Source: Flexibacter flexilis DSM 6793
Lineage (GTDB): Bacteria > Bacteroidota > Bacteroidia > Cytophagales > Flexibacteraceae
DNA: 64,000 nt
Direction: 5' to 3'
Assembly (NCBI RefSeq): GCF_900112255.1
Contig: NZ_FOLE01000001.1
Span: forward strand, 310,001-374,000
Every line of letters starts with the position of its first letter. Positions within the stretch are counted from its first letter, which is position 1. This document shows positions 36,395-45,867 of the stretch, one piece after another. Both the position numbers and the translations under genes were made by a program. Below the pieces are notes generated by a model that worked only from the letters and a program-made list of their open reading frames with translations, had not been told where the DNA came from and did not search any database.

Positions 36395-37099
36395 ATGAGT
36401 AATGCAAAAATTCCAGATTGTCGCGAATGTCCTGTGCGGCATCGCAGCATCATGAAAGACCTCGAAGAAGGGCTTTTGGAGCAAATCGGGACAGCTAAGC
36501 ACTGCGACATTTATCGAAAAGGAGACGTAATATTTAGAGAAGGTAACCGTCCGCAAGGACTATATGCTATTTATAGCGGTAAAGTAAAAGTTTACAAAAC
36601 CAATGAGCGCGGCAAAGACCAAATCTTGCGCCTGACTAAAGCAGGTGATGCACTTGGATACAGAGCTTTAATTTCAGGAGAACACTACATGGCCTCTGCC
36701 GAAGCACTCGAAGATTGTCGCATTTGTTTTATCCCAAAATCTACCTTCGATACTTTATTGCAGACCAGCGACAGGCTGTTTGCCCGCATCATTAAAGTAT
36801 TGGCCGAAGACCTGAAAGTGGCCGAAAGTCAAATCGCAGCGATGGCAACCAAAACCGTGCGCGAACGTACCGCCGAAGCCTTAGTGATTATCCACAACTA
36901 CTATGGCGTAAATGCAGATGGTTCTTTGTCGGTGGCAATGTCCAGAGAAGATTTGGCCTCGATGGTCGGCACGGCAACCGAATCGCTGATTCGTATGCTT
37001 TCAGAATTTAAGTCCGAAGGCCTCATTGACCTGAAAGACAAGAAAATTATCATCAAAGACCTCAAAAAAATAGAAAAGGCCGCCAATATTTTTGATTAA
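36395..37099 (+). CDS. Crp/Fnr family transcriptional regulator
   Basis: A 234-residue cytosolic regulator. I chose the ATG at 36395 (MSNAKIPDCRECPVRHRSIM); the longer frame adds a 15-residue, promoter-proximal extension. The N-terminal CRECPVRH contains two cysteines, reminiscent of Fnr, but the remaining cysteines (EDCRICF) are fewer and differently placed. The cyclic-nucleotide-fold domain spans about 30-145 (YRKGDVIFREGNRPQGLYAI). The helix-turn-helix is SREDLASMVGTATESLIRML. Whether it senses redox, gas or a nucleotide is not evident. It has its own promoter and a downstream hairpin. Confidence 0.92.
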   Translation: MSNAKIPDCRECPVRHRSIMKDLEEGLLEQIGTAKHCDIYRKGDVIFREGNRPQGLYAIYSGKVKVYKTNERGKDQILRLTKAGDALGYRALISGEHYMASAEALEDCRICFIPKSTFDTLLQTSDRLFARIIKVLAEDLKVAESQIAAMATKTVRERTAEALVIIHNYYGVNADGSLSVAMSREDLASMVGTATESLIRMLSEFKSEGLIDLKDKKIIIKDLKKIEKAANIFD

Positions 37100-37109
37100 A
37101 CATTGGCTT

Positions 37110-37147
37110 CAGCCCCAAAACATAATTCTTGGGTAGTTTCGGGGCTG
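37110..37147 (+). terminator. hairpin after the Crp/Fnr gene
   Basis: CAGCCCCAAAAC ... GTTTCGGGGCTG, a 12-bp stem with one mismatch. No clear T-run follows, so the terminator call is moderate. Confidence 0.45.
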
Positions 37148-37318
37148 GCACTTCTATTTGTTCGCAGGAAATTACAGAACCCGTCTTGCGTTTTTTATTG
37201 ACAAAATAAGTAGTATCATTGTGCTACGAACTCAAACAGTTTTTTGGCTGTTTTGGGAATAGTAAGCCCTCTTGTTAGGCTATTTTATTTTATCAAGATT
37301 CTAAAACCTCGAACAAAT

Positions 37319-38317
37319 TTGCTAGAAAAAGTAATCACCTTAGAAAATGTTTCGCTGCTTGATTTCTTTGGAGCAGAAAACAAAAATATCAACGCTATCG
37401 CGGCCGCTTTTCCCCAAAGCAAAATCATTTCACGCGGTAACGAAATACGCATCAAAGGCACGCCCGTCGAAATCCAGAAAATCAATGACATTATCAATGC
37501 CCTGATAGACCATTACAACCAATTCGGAGCTATTACGGAAGAAAATATCCGCAGCTATATCAAGCAGGACGAAGAACGCATCGAGAACGAAGCCAAAGAA
37601 GATACCATCATTTATGGCACAAAAGGCTTTGCTATCAAGCCCAAAACGGCCAACCAACAAAAATTGGTGGACACGGCACGCGCCAACGATTTGGTATTTG
37701 CACTCGGGCCTGCGGGTACAGGCAAAACCTACATTGCCGTAGCGTTGGCCGTGCGAGCCCTAAAAAACAAAGAGGTAAAGAAAATCATTATCACGCGGCC
37801 AGCCGTAGAAGCGGGCGAAAATTTAGGCTTTTTGCCTGGTGATTTGAAAGAGAAAATAGATCCATATTTGCGCCCGATTTATGATGCCTTGGACGATATG
37901 ATTCCAGCCGAAAAGTTGAAATTTTATCAGGAAAACCGTATCATTGAGATCGCGCCGTTGGCTTATATGCGTGGGCGTACGCTTCACAATGCTTTTATCT
38001 TGTTGGACGAAGCCCAAAACACAACTCCGATGCAAATCAAAATGTTTTTGACGCGTATGGGGCCAAACTCCAAAGTAATCGTAACGGGGGATGTTTCGCA
38101 GATAGATTTGCCTCATAAACAGAAGTCTGGCTTGATAGAAGCATCACACATACTTAAAAATATCAAAGGAATCGGATTTGTTACATTGGATTCTGCGGAT
38201 GTTGTGCGTCATAAATTAGTAAAGCAAATTATTAACGCTTACGAGAAGCACGAAGAGTATTTGGCAGCCAAAGAATATAAAAGCGAGAAAGGCAATCCTC
38301 CCACCACTAAAGAGTAA
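37319..38317 (+). CDS. PhoH family ATPase
   Basis: A 332-residue cytosolic P-loop protein of the PhoH/YbeZ type, often linked to RNA metabolism. Walker A is ALGPAGTGKTYIAVALAV, Walker B is HNAFILLDEAQNTTPMQ, and further marks are PAVEAGENLGFLPGDLKEKI and VIVTGDVSQIDLPHKQKSGL. The N-terminal KH-like part is LLDFFGAENKNINAIAAAFP. The start is unusual: there is no ATG in frame. Family alignment (LEKVITLENVS near the N-terminus) points to the TTG at 37319, while TTGs at 37244 and 37253 would add 22-25 residues. The C-terminus is short and charged, as in Bacteroidota members. No YbeY gene is nearby. Confidence 0.85.
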   Translation: MLEKVITLENVSLLDFFGAENKNINAIAAAFPQSKIISRGNEIRIKGTPVEIQKINDIINALIDHYNQFGAITEENIRSYIKQDEERIENEAKEDTIIYGTKGFAIKPKTANQQKLVDTARANDLVFALGPAGTGKTYIAVALAVRALKNKEVKKIIITRPAVEAGENLGFLPGDLKEKIDPYLRPIYDALDDMIPAEKLKFYQENRIIEIAPLAYMRGRTLHNAFILLDEAQNTTPMQIKMFLTRMGPNSKVIVTGDVSQIDLPHKQKSGLIEASHILKNIKGIGFVTLDSADVVRHKLVKQIINAYEKHEEYLAAKEYKSEKGNPPTTKE

Positions 38318-38337
38318 CACAGTCTATCAGACTAAGT

Positions 38338-38371
38338 AAAAGAGACACAAATACTTGTGTCTCTTTTTTTT
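38338..38371 (+). terminator. terminator of the PhoH gene
   Basis: AAAAGAGACACA, a 6-nt loop and TGTGTCTCTTTT, followed by a run of T. Classic rho-independent form. Confidence 0.85.
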
Positions 38372-38590
38372 GTTTTAATAATATCTATTATTAAAAAAGT
38401 AATTATATACTTAAAACTTTAAGCAAAATTTAATAAAATATTTAGATATACATGATAAATAACAAATGTTTGCTTAGTAAGTTTGTAAGTTGCAGTATTC
38501 ATCGCAATTTTATTACACCGATTATTTTTTAACATAAACTACATTTTAAAATATAAAGTCAACAAAACGTAAAATTCAAACACTTCTCTT

Positions 38591-41500
38591 ATGATGAAAC
38601 AGTTTTACCTAACTACATGGCTTTTCTTACTGATGTTTAGTGTATTTTGTTTACCAACAAATGCACAATCGGTAAATGGCCGTATTATTGGGGCAGAAAT
38701 CACCTACAAATCATTGGGCGGCAATGATTATGAGATTGCGCTCAACGCCTACCGTGATTGCGCCAGTACGCGCGATTTAGATAACCAATATTTTATTAAT
38801 TACACGAGTGTAGCGACTCCGCCATTCACAGGTAGTTTGGCCGTAAATTTAGTAAACAAGGAAGAAGCCAGTTCGTTTTGTCCTGGTCAAGCCTCTGTTT
38901 GCTCAGGAGGCTCTTTACCTGGTTACAAACGTTACATTTATAAAGGAACTGTTACGCTTCCTTATAAGTCGCGTTGGACATTTAGTTGGGGCTTGGGTAA
39001 CCGTTCAGCCTCGTTGACTACCATCAACAACCCAACCCAAATGTTGTATGTAGAATCAATGCTCAACAATTTTGTCGTAGCAACTAACAACTCCCCCACA
39101 TTTAGCAGTGAGCCGCAAGCCTTAGTTTGCGTAAACAATGCGATGTCCTTCAATTTGGGGGCAACACAGCCCGACACTGGCCATGTGCTTCATTATGCTT
39201 TGGTAACACCTCGTACTGGTTCTACCACTACGTTATCTTACAAAACGGGTTACTCTGCCGCCGCATTTTTAACTTCCAGCACAGCCATTTCGGTAAATGC
39301 CACGACAGGCGACATCAGTCTAAACCCATCTGCAAACAACGAAGTAAGCTGTACGGCACTCAAAGTAGAAGAGTATTTCAACGGGCAACTTATTGGCAGT
39401 ATCGTCCGCGACTTTCAGATAGCCACAAGAACCTGCGACAATACACTACCATCTCTCACGGGAATAAATGGGCAAAATAACTTTTTGATGTCTGTTTGCG
39501 CAGGCACTGCCGTTAACTTTAGTATTGCGGGTTCTGACGTAGATGCCAATCAAGTCGTTGAGCTTTCTTGGAACAATGGTATTACAGGTGCTAGCTTTTC
39601 TTCTTCAGGCAATAATGGAATATTCAGTTGGACTCCTACATCCGCTAATATTGGAGTACACACATTTACTGTAACAGCCAAAGACAATGCTTGCCCCGTA
39701 CAAGGTACACAAAGCCATACGTTTAGCATTAAGGTAACGCCTACACCTAGCGTTAAATTAGGCAACGACACAACCATTGGTTGTAATACAACGCTAACAC
39801 TAACCCCAATCATCACCAGTGGCACGGCTCCGTTTACTTATATGTGGTCACCTGGCGGCGAAACAACCCCTACGGTACAAAAAAGTGTAGGCTCTTATAC
39901 GGTTTTGGTAACAGACTCGAATGGCTGTACTGCTGCGGATAACATTATTATCAAAAAAGGAATTATTCCTAATTTTAAATCAAATGGAGATTCGGCTTGT
40001 GTGGGTGTAGCTGTTAAATTCACGGATTTATCTAGTAGTTCGGTAGCCAGCATTACCAACTGGGCTTGGCGTTTTGGCGACGGAGCCACTTCTACTATCA
40101 AAAATCCTACACATGCTTATGCCAACCCTGGCACCTACAGCGTTCGCCTCATAGTCAAAGATGCAACTGCTTGCGCCGATACTATTATCAAGCAAGTTAA
40201 AGTTTGTAAAATTCCTACTGCAAATTTTAAATACTTGGACTCTTGCCAAAATAAACCGTTATCCATTATGGGCATACAGGAGGCAGATCCAACAGCATGT
40301 CCTATCACTACATGGAAACTCACGGATGATAAAAGCAATTCACTTACCAATGCGACGGGAGCTTTCATTTTAAATTATATAGATTCGGGCACGGTGAATG
40401 TAACGCTTACTGTATTTAATGCCAACGGTTGTAGCAGTAGCATTACCAAAGCGATTTATATCAACCCACGCCCTTTTGTTAATATTGTGGATACCTCGTA
40501 TTATTTCAAGTGTAACCAGCCAGATTCTGTGGTTCATTTGCAGGCTTATACCCGACCAGCCAACAAAAAGTATAGAATACAATGGAGCACTGGCCAGCAA
40601 ATAGCAGACACATTCGGAGTAGTCAAAGATTCTGTAACACTCTCACAAACAGGATTCTATACTGCTACTGTTACGGATATTTTGGGCTGCACGTGCACAG
40701 ACAATATTACTGTAAATAAGCCACTTACAGCAGATTTTTTTAGATCTAACTACTGCGAGGCGGGTCAATCTATTCTGTTCTCCAATATAACAGAAAGCAC
40801 TTGGGGTATAAAATCATATCTATGGCAATTTGGAGATGGGAATACATCTACCCTACCAAATCCAACCCATAATTATCCAACCCCTCCTCTTGGTGGCGGC
40901 ACTTCCTACACAGTAAAATTATTTGTTACAGACTCTACCAACTGTTTAGATTCGATGCAACATCAGGTAATTATCGCTTTACCGACCACCAATTATGCGA
41001 TTACAAGTCCTGATACCATTTGCTTTGGGGACTCTATTAGTTATGTGGGGCCACAAGGTCAGTACGTCAATAGTTGGACATGGAAATTTACAGATACTGA
41101 TTCTATCACTGTAACAAATGCGGCTCAAAGCAATGGCAAGTATGCTTTTAACCAAGCAGGCTGCTTTAATGTGAAGTTACGTTTGACTTATAATGACAAT
41201 GGAACTAGTGCTTGCCAGAAAACATACCCTACTAAAAAAATATGCGTTCGTAATCCGTTTGCAATCAGCATCGATAAAGCGGGCACTTGCGCCAATAGCC
41301 CAACACAATTTACAGGAGCAAAAACAACTGGAGATTATGCCGTAAATAACTGGAATTGGGAATTTTGGTTTACACCAGATGCCGCAACGCCAGCCACAAT
41401 GATAGCCACTTCTACCCAACAAAATCCTGTCTTTACATTTCATCGGAAAGGTATTGTTACGGCTAAATTACGTGCCATCGACAAAAAGGGTTGCCGTGCG

Positions 41501-42586
41501 CAAACAGAATCTGTGTTCAATATGAATGATGTAGCCAAACCAAGTTTTGATAATGAAGGTTTTTGCGTAGGTAAAGCTATTCACTTTACTATCAAAAATG
41601 CAGTAGATACTTTTGAAAACATTGCTACTTATAAATACATTTTTGGCGATGGAAACCAACTCCCTTCAAGCTCAGGAGATGTATATCATACTTACAGTAG
41701 CACAGGCACTTACAACGTAATATTGGTGGCTTACTCGCAAGACGGTTGTGCCGATTCATCAGTAACTGCCCTTCATATTCTTGATGCCCCTACGCCTGTG
41801 ATTGCCTCAGACACTGTTTGTAACAACATCGCCACTTCATTCCAAGGCTCTTTGCTTGTGCGTGATACTACGGCTACTTACTTCTGGTTGTTTGGAGACG
41901 GTGATACCTCAAACGTTCAAAACCCAACGCACTTGTATGCCAATGCAGGCATTTTTGATGCAAAACTAATCGTAACAAGTGCCAGCGGCTGCCGCGATAC
42001 AACTACACAATCTGTCGTAGTAAAGCGCAACCCCGTATCGAATTTTGGCGTAGGAAGTGCTGATTTGGTAGCTAATCGCCCAGTGGTTTTCAACGATAAC
42101 TCTTCTTTTGCGGTAAAATGGATTTGGACGTTTGATGCTAATGGCAGCAGTTTTATTACCCAAAACCCAGATTCGGCAGATGCTACGCATACTTACCCAA
42201 AAGCAGCTACAGAAGCAGGTAATCTCCATGTAGTTACGTTGGTAACCGAAAGTATAGATGGTTGCAAAGACACTACGTCCCAGACCATAGACCTAAATGC
42301 TTACTTCGCACTGCCCACCGCTTATTCTCCGAATGGCGACGGCCTGAACGACAAGTTCCGTGTAAGAGGCAAAGGCATCAAAGATGTGCGTGAGTTCAAA
42401 ATTTATAATCGTTGGGGACAGTTGGTGTTTGATGCCTCTGGCGACCGCCAAAAAGGACTGGACGGCTGGGACGGCAAATTCAATGGCGTTCAGCAACCAA
42501 CAGGCGTTTATGTGGTTTATGCAGCCATTACCACCGAATACGGAGACGAAATTGTACTGAAAGGTAACTTAACATTGCTCCGTTAA
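38591..42586 (+). CDS. giant PKD-repeat adhesin with T9SS type B sorting domain
   Basis: A 1331-residue exported surface protein. It has a signal peptide (MMKQFYLTTWLFLLMFSVF..., cleaved after NAQS), then an N-terminal beta region with YEIALNAYRDCAS, and then a chain of Ig/PKD-like modules. Clear PKD cores occur at WRFGDGATSTIKNPTHAY, LWQFGDGNTSTLPNPTHNY, YIFGDGNQLPSSSGD and WLFGDGDTSNVQNPTHLY; other modules are degenerate. The last ~95 residues are the gliding-motility CHU_C sorting domain (AYSPNGDGLNDKFRVRG, IYNRWGQLVF, WDGKFNGVQQPTGVYVV). Type B domains need a PorP/SprF partner, which is the next gene. The role is probably adhesion or motility on surfaces, as with SprB-type proteins. The ligand is unknown. 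Confidence 0.93.
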   Translation: MMKQFYLTTWLFLLMFSVFCLPTNAQSVNGRIIGAEITYKSLGGNDYEIALNAYRDCASTRDLDNQYFINYTSVATPPFTGSLAVNLVNKEEASSFCPGQASVCSGGSLPGYKRYIYKGTVTLPYKSRWTFSWGLGNRSASLTTINNPTQMLYVESMLNNFVVATNNSPTFSSEPQALVCVNNAMSFNLGATQPDTGHVLHYALVTPRTGSTTTLSYKTGYSAAAFLTSSTAISVNATTGDISLNPSANNEVSCTALKVEEYFNGQLIGSIVRDFQIATRTCDNTLPSLTGINGQNNFLMSVCAGTAVNFSIAGSDVDANQVVELSWNNGITGASFSSSGNNGIFSWTPTSANIGVHTFTVTAKDNACPVQGTQSHTFSIKVTPTPSVKLGNDTTIGCNTTLTLTPIITSGTAPFTYMWSPGGETTPTVQKSVGSYTVLVTDSNGCTAADNIIIKKGIIPNFKSNGDSACVGVAVKFTDLSSSSVASITNWAWRFGDGATSTIKNPTHAYANPGTYSVRLIVKDATACADTIIKQVKVCKIPTANFKYLDSCQNKPLSIMGIQEADPTACPITTWKLTDDKSNSLTNATGAFILNYIDSGTVNVTLTVFNANGCSSSITKAIYINPRPFVNIVDTSYYFKCNQPDSVVHLQAYTRPANKKYRIQWSTGQQIADTFGVVKDSVTLSQTGFYTATVTDILGCTCTDNITVNKPLTADFFRSNYCEAGQSILFSNITESTWGIKSYLWQFGDGNTSTLPNPTHNYPTPPLGGGTSYTVKLFVTDSTNCLDSMQHQVIIALPTTNYAITSPDTICFGDSISYVGPQGQYVNSWTWKFTDTDSITVTNAAQSNGKYAFNQAGCFNVKLRLTYNDNGTSACQKTYPTKKICVRNPFAISIDKAGTCANSPTQFTGAKTTGDYAVNNWNWEFWFTPDAATPATMIATSTQQNPVFTFHRKGIVTAKLRAIDKKGCRAQTESVFNMNDVAKPSFDNEGFCVGKAIHFTIKNAVDTFENIATYKYIFGDGNQLPSSSGDVYHTYSSTGTYNVILVAYSQDGCADSSVTALHILDAPTPVIASDTVCNNIATSFQGSLLVRDTTATYFWLFGDGDTSNVQNPTHLYANAGIFDAKLIVTSASGCRDTTTQSVVVKRNPVSNFGVGSADLVANRPVVFNDNSSFAVKWIWTFDANGSSFITQNPDSADATHTYPKAATEAGNLHVVTLVTESIDGCKDTTSQTIDLNAYFALPTAYSPNGDGLNDKFRVRGKGIKDVREFKIYNRWGQLVFDASGDRQKGLDGWDGKFNGVQQPTGVYVVYAAITTEYGDEIVLKGNLTLLR

Positions 42587-42608
42587 AAACAACTTAACTC
42601 CTAACGCA

Positions 42609-42647
42609 GGGAAAACCACTGCCCACAATTTAGACAGTGGTCTTCCC
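42609..42647 (+). promoter_or_regulatory. hairpin between adhesin and porP genes
   Basis: GGGAAAACCACTG ... CAGTGGTCTTCCC, an imperfect ~12-bp stem with a 13-nt loop in the 78-bp gap. There is no T-run, so it may be a partial terminator or an mRNA-processing stem that sets the adhesin-to-SprF ratio. Confidence 0.4.
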
Positions 42648-42664
42648 CTAAAAATTTTGACAAA

Positions 42665-43726
42665 ATGAAACAGACATATAAAAAATTATTGGGTGTAAGT
42701 TTGAGCCTGTTGGGATTTTCGGCTATTCAAGCACAAGATTTACACTACTCGCAATTTTATAATTCTCCCCAAACGCTCAACCCTGCTCTTACGGGTATGA
42801 TGCGCGAGGATTTTCGCGTAGGTGCCATTTATCGCAGCCAATGGCAGTCGGTGAATAGCCCTTACAAAACCATGTCGTTTTGGGGCGATATGAACTTTAA
42901 GCTCAACAAAAAAGCAGTGGACATGGTCAGTGCTGGCCTCAACTTCACCAACGACGAGTTGGGCGATGGCATTTTCAAAAATCAATACATTTTGGTTTCG
43001 GGAGCTGCTCAAAAATATTTGGGTTATAGCCGTCGTCATTTTGTGTCGGGGGGCTTGCAAGCTGGCGTAATGATGCAAAATCTCAACAAAGACGGTTTGC
43101 TTTTTGAAGACCAATTCAACAACCAATACCGCCCAGTGCTAGGCTCAGCCGAAAATTTGAGCAATGGACGCAACACGTATGTAAACGTAAACGCTGGTTT
43201 GGCGTGGGAATATTTCTTTACCGAAAAACTGACCGTAACGGCGGGGGCTGGTTTCCATAATTTGCTTTTTGCCAAAGATTCTTATCTGGACGGCATCGGT
43301 GAATCTGTGAAAAACCGCCAATCGGTACGCACTATCCTGACGGCTGGCGCGACTTACCAAGTATCTAAATACGTGAGTTTGTTGCCTGCCATTTTGTATG
43401 CTCGTCAAGCGAAGGCTTCAGATTTTAATTTGGGAACAAATATCGCGTTTCATCTTGGCGGCGTGGAACATCGCAACCGTGCAGCCCTCTTAGTGGGTGG
43501 TTTCTATCGCCTCAACGATGCGGCTATTGGCAAGGTTGGTTTCCGCTTCAAAGGATTTCAAGCCATGTTTAGTTACGATGCTACTACCTCAGGGTTCAAA
43601 GACATCAACAAAGCCCCAACCATCCAAAACAAAACCGTTGGTGCGTATGAGTTTTCGCTCATCTATGCGGGCTTCCTGAACAGAGCTTTACCGAGCCGCT
43701 TAACAGTACCGAGCCGCTTCTTCTAG
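42665..43726 (+). CDS. PorP/SprF family type IX secretion membrane protein
   Basis: A 353-residue outer-membrane beta-barrel protein. A signal peptide (MKQTYKKLLGVSLSLLGFSA, then IQAQ) is followed by the family hallmark DLHYSQFYNSPQTLNPALTG, then FRVGAIYRSQWQSVNSPYKT and strand-rich repeats with a final SFxL-type strand region. SprF-type proteins anchor and help export one particular type B adhesin, so this one likely serves the adhesin encoded 78 bp upstream. The C-terminal residues RALPSRLTVPSRFF are a slight extension past the usual end. It is followed after 50 bp by the OmpA/PD40 gene. Confidence 0.93.
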   Translation: MKQTYKKLLGVSLSLLGFSAIQAQDLHYSQFYNSPQTLNPALTGMMREDFRVGAIYRSQWQSVNSPYKTMSFWGDMNFKLNKKAVDMVSAGLNFTNDELGDGIFKNQYILVSGAAQKYLGYSRRHFVSGGLQAGVMMQNLNKDGLLFEDQFNNQYRPVLGSAENLSNGRNTYVNVNAGLAWEYFFTEKLTVTAGAGFHNLLFAKDSYLDGIGESVKNRQSVRTILTAGATYQVSKYVSLLPAILYARQAKASDFNLGTNIAFHLGGVEHRNRAALLVGGFYRLNDAAIGKVGFRFKGFQAMFSYDATTSGFKDINKAPTIQNKTVGAYEFSLIYAGFLNRALPSRLTVPSRFF

Positions 43727-43776
43727 TCTGTTCTTTTTGGTCAAAAAAACTTATCAGCGATTTACCATTTTCTACG

Positions 43777-45816
43777 ATGTTGAAAAAAATTATATACAGC
43801 TTTCTCTTTTCGGCTTTGGCTACACAATTGCCAAGTTTTGCCCAAGAAAGAGACATTAACAAACTAAGCGACCCTAAAAAACTCCAAACAGCAGAAATGA
43901 TGTTGAATTTGGGGAGTTTTTATAATGCCATCGAGCCGCTCACCGATTTAGTTACGCGCAATCCAAACCAACCTATTTACGCATCACGTTTGGGCGAAGC
44001 CTATTTCTTTGCACGCGACTACGAAAACGCCGAAATTTGGCTTACCAAAGCGCAAAAACTATTTGGTCATAATGACGATTTATTTGCTTTTATGTTGGGT
44101 GAAAGTTTGCGCTACAATGGCAAATATACCGAAGCTGTCGCACAATTTACAGCCTTCGACAACGGGAAATACCGCGACCGCAAAGGCGAAATGTTCCACC
44201 TTGCCGCGAAGAGCGCGATTGTATCTTGCCAAAAAGCCAACCAAATTAAAGCGAAAAATCAAAAGGCTTACGTGGCTTTTGCGGGCGATAACATCAACCA
44301 CGGATACAGCGACTTTGCGCCACGCCTACGCGATGATAGCACGTTGGTTTACTCCAGCTATTTGTCGGATACGATCATGACTTCGGAATACTTAGAACCA
44401 AACTTTAACCGTGTAAAACTCTATTCTTCAGCTTTCAACAAGGAAACTAACGAATGGGGCGAGCCTGAAGAAATGAAACATTTGAGCCGCCATTTAGAAA
44501 GTACGGCCAACGGAGTTTTCACGCCCGAAGGCGATGAATTTTATTTTACACGCTGTCGCACGGGCAAACAAGGCCAACAAACTTGCGATATTTATATGTG
44601 TAAAATCAAAGATGGCAAGTTCTCAACTCCTATTCCCTTAGGCAAAAACATTAACTCCAGCCGTAGCACCCAAACGCAACCGTATGTAGTTACGACCCTC
44701 AACGGCAAGCAAAAGCAAAAGATTTTGTATTTTGCCTCTAATCGTAAAGGCGGACGTGGCGGTTTGGATATTTGGTACGCGCTTTTCAACGAAAAAATAG
44801 GCTTATACAACCGCCCTATAAATTGCGGCCCAGAAGTAAACTCGGTTCGCGATGAGGTTACGCCGTTTTATAGTGTAAAAGAAAATACACTGTATTTTAG
44901 CTCTAATTCGCACCCTGGAATTGGTGGTTTTGACGTATTCAAATCGAAAGGCAGTTTGCGGACTTTCTCCGCTCCCGAAAATTTGGGCACGCCGCTGAAC
45001 ACTTCCTACGATGATGTGTATTACACATTGGCGGCCAGCGAAAAAGCAGGTTACTTTGTTTCTAACCGCAAAGGCAGCCAAGGAATTTTGCCAAATACTA
45101 CGTGCTGCGACGACATCTATGCTTTTGATTTGGAAAAACCAATTGAGTTTGGAAATAAACACCCAGCACCAATTGTAGCCAAAAAAGATACCGCAGCTGT
45201 TGCTCAAGCGGATACAGCTCTACCCGTGGTGGCGAAACTAACAGAGCCTACCAAATTAGCGGAACCTACACCAACTCCTAAGAAAGAAACCGTTACGGTA
45301 AAAGAAGAATTGGTAGCAGAAGCGAAACCAACGAAAAAGCCTAAGGCAAAGAAAAAAACTACGCCTACGGCTAAACCAAAAGCAAAAACCACACAACCTA
45401 AAGCAACTGAGCAACCACAAGAAGAATCAAAACCTGTATATGCTTCTGTGCGTACAAGAGTTATCGTGGAATTTGCCAGCGACCAAGACACAGCCTATTT
45501 GGAATATTATCCGAAGTTAGATTCGATTGCTAACGATTTGGCAAAAGATTCGGTTGCAGTCAAAATCACAGGCCATGCCGATGCGACAGGCTCTTTGGAA
45601 TACAACCAGATGCTTTCTGAAAAACGTGCCAAGCGTATGGCCGAATACCTTGTTGCGCATGGTGTAAATCGTGAATTAATCACCACAGAAGGTAAAGGCG
45701 AATTAAAACCAATAGCTACCAACAAAACAGTAAAAGGCCGTCGTCATAACCGCCGCACTGAGTTTGTTTATACTAAAAAGGTTTTAAAAAGCGCGAAAAA
45801 GAAAAAACGAAAATAA
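43777..45816 (+). CDS. OmpA family protein with TPR and PD40 beta-propeller
   Basis: A 679-residue envelope protein. After a signal peptide (MLKKIIYSFLFSALATQLPS, then FAQE) come TPRs (about 25-130), a PD40/WD40-like propeller (about 160-440, with repeats such as YFASNRKGGRGGLDIWYALF and YFSSNSHPGIGGFDVFKSKG), and a long Pro/Lys/Thr/Ala linker (about 455-545) that may cross or contact peptidoglycan. The C-terminal OmpA domain (about 555-665) has VIVEFASDQDTAYLEYYPKL and ITGHADATGSLEYNQMLSEK. The order resembles PorE of the T9SS, but the carboxypeptidase-like domain between propeller and OmpA is replaced by the linker. It is linked to the adhesin and SprF genes. Confidence 0.9.
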   Translation: MLKKIIYSFLFSALATQLPSFAQERDINKLSDPKKLQTAEMMLNLGSFYNAIEPLTDLVTRNPNQPIYASRLGEAYFFARDYENAEIWLTKAQKLFGHNDDLFAFMLGESLRYNGKYTEAVAQFTAFDNGKYRDRKGEMFHLAAKSAIVSCQKANQIKAKNQKAYVAFAGDNINHGYSDFAPRLRDDSTLVYSSYLSDTIMTSEYLEPNFNRVKLYSSAFNKETNEWGEPEEMKHLSRHLESTANGVFTPEGDEFYFTRCRTGKQGQQTCDIYMCKIKDGKFSTPIPLGKNINSSRSTQTQPYVVTTLNGKQKQKILYFASNRKGGRGGLDIWYALFNEKIGLYNRPINCGPEVNSVRDEVTPFYSVKENTLYFSSNSHPGIGGFDVFKSKGSLRTFSAPENLGTPLNTSYDDVYYTLAASEKAGYFVSNRKGSQGILPNTTCCDDIYAFDLEKPIEFGNKHPAPIVAKKDTAAVAQADTALPVVAKLTEPTKLAEPTPTPKKETVTVKEELVAEAKPTKKPKAKKKTTPTAKPKAKTTQPKATEQPQEESKPVYASVRTRVIVEFASDQDTAYLEYYPKLDSIANDLAKDSVAVKITGHADATGSLEYNQMLSEKRAKRMAEYLVAHGVNRELITTEGKGELKPIATNKTVKGRRHNRRTEFVYTKKVLKSAKKKKRK

Positions 45817-45823
45817 ATTAAAT

Positions 45824-45861
45824 AAAAACGGCTATTCAATGATGATGAGTAGCCGTTTTTT
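45824..45861. terminator. bidirectional terminator after the OmpA gene
   Basis: AAAAACGGCTA ... TAGCCGTTTTT, an 11-bp stem with a 16-nt loop and a T-run. It is shared with the convergent hydrolase ending at 45868. Confidence 0.8.
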
Positions 45862-45867
45862 ATTGGT

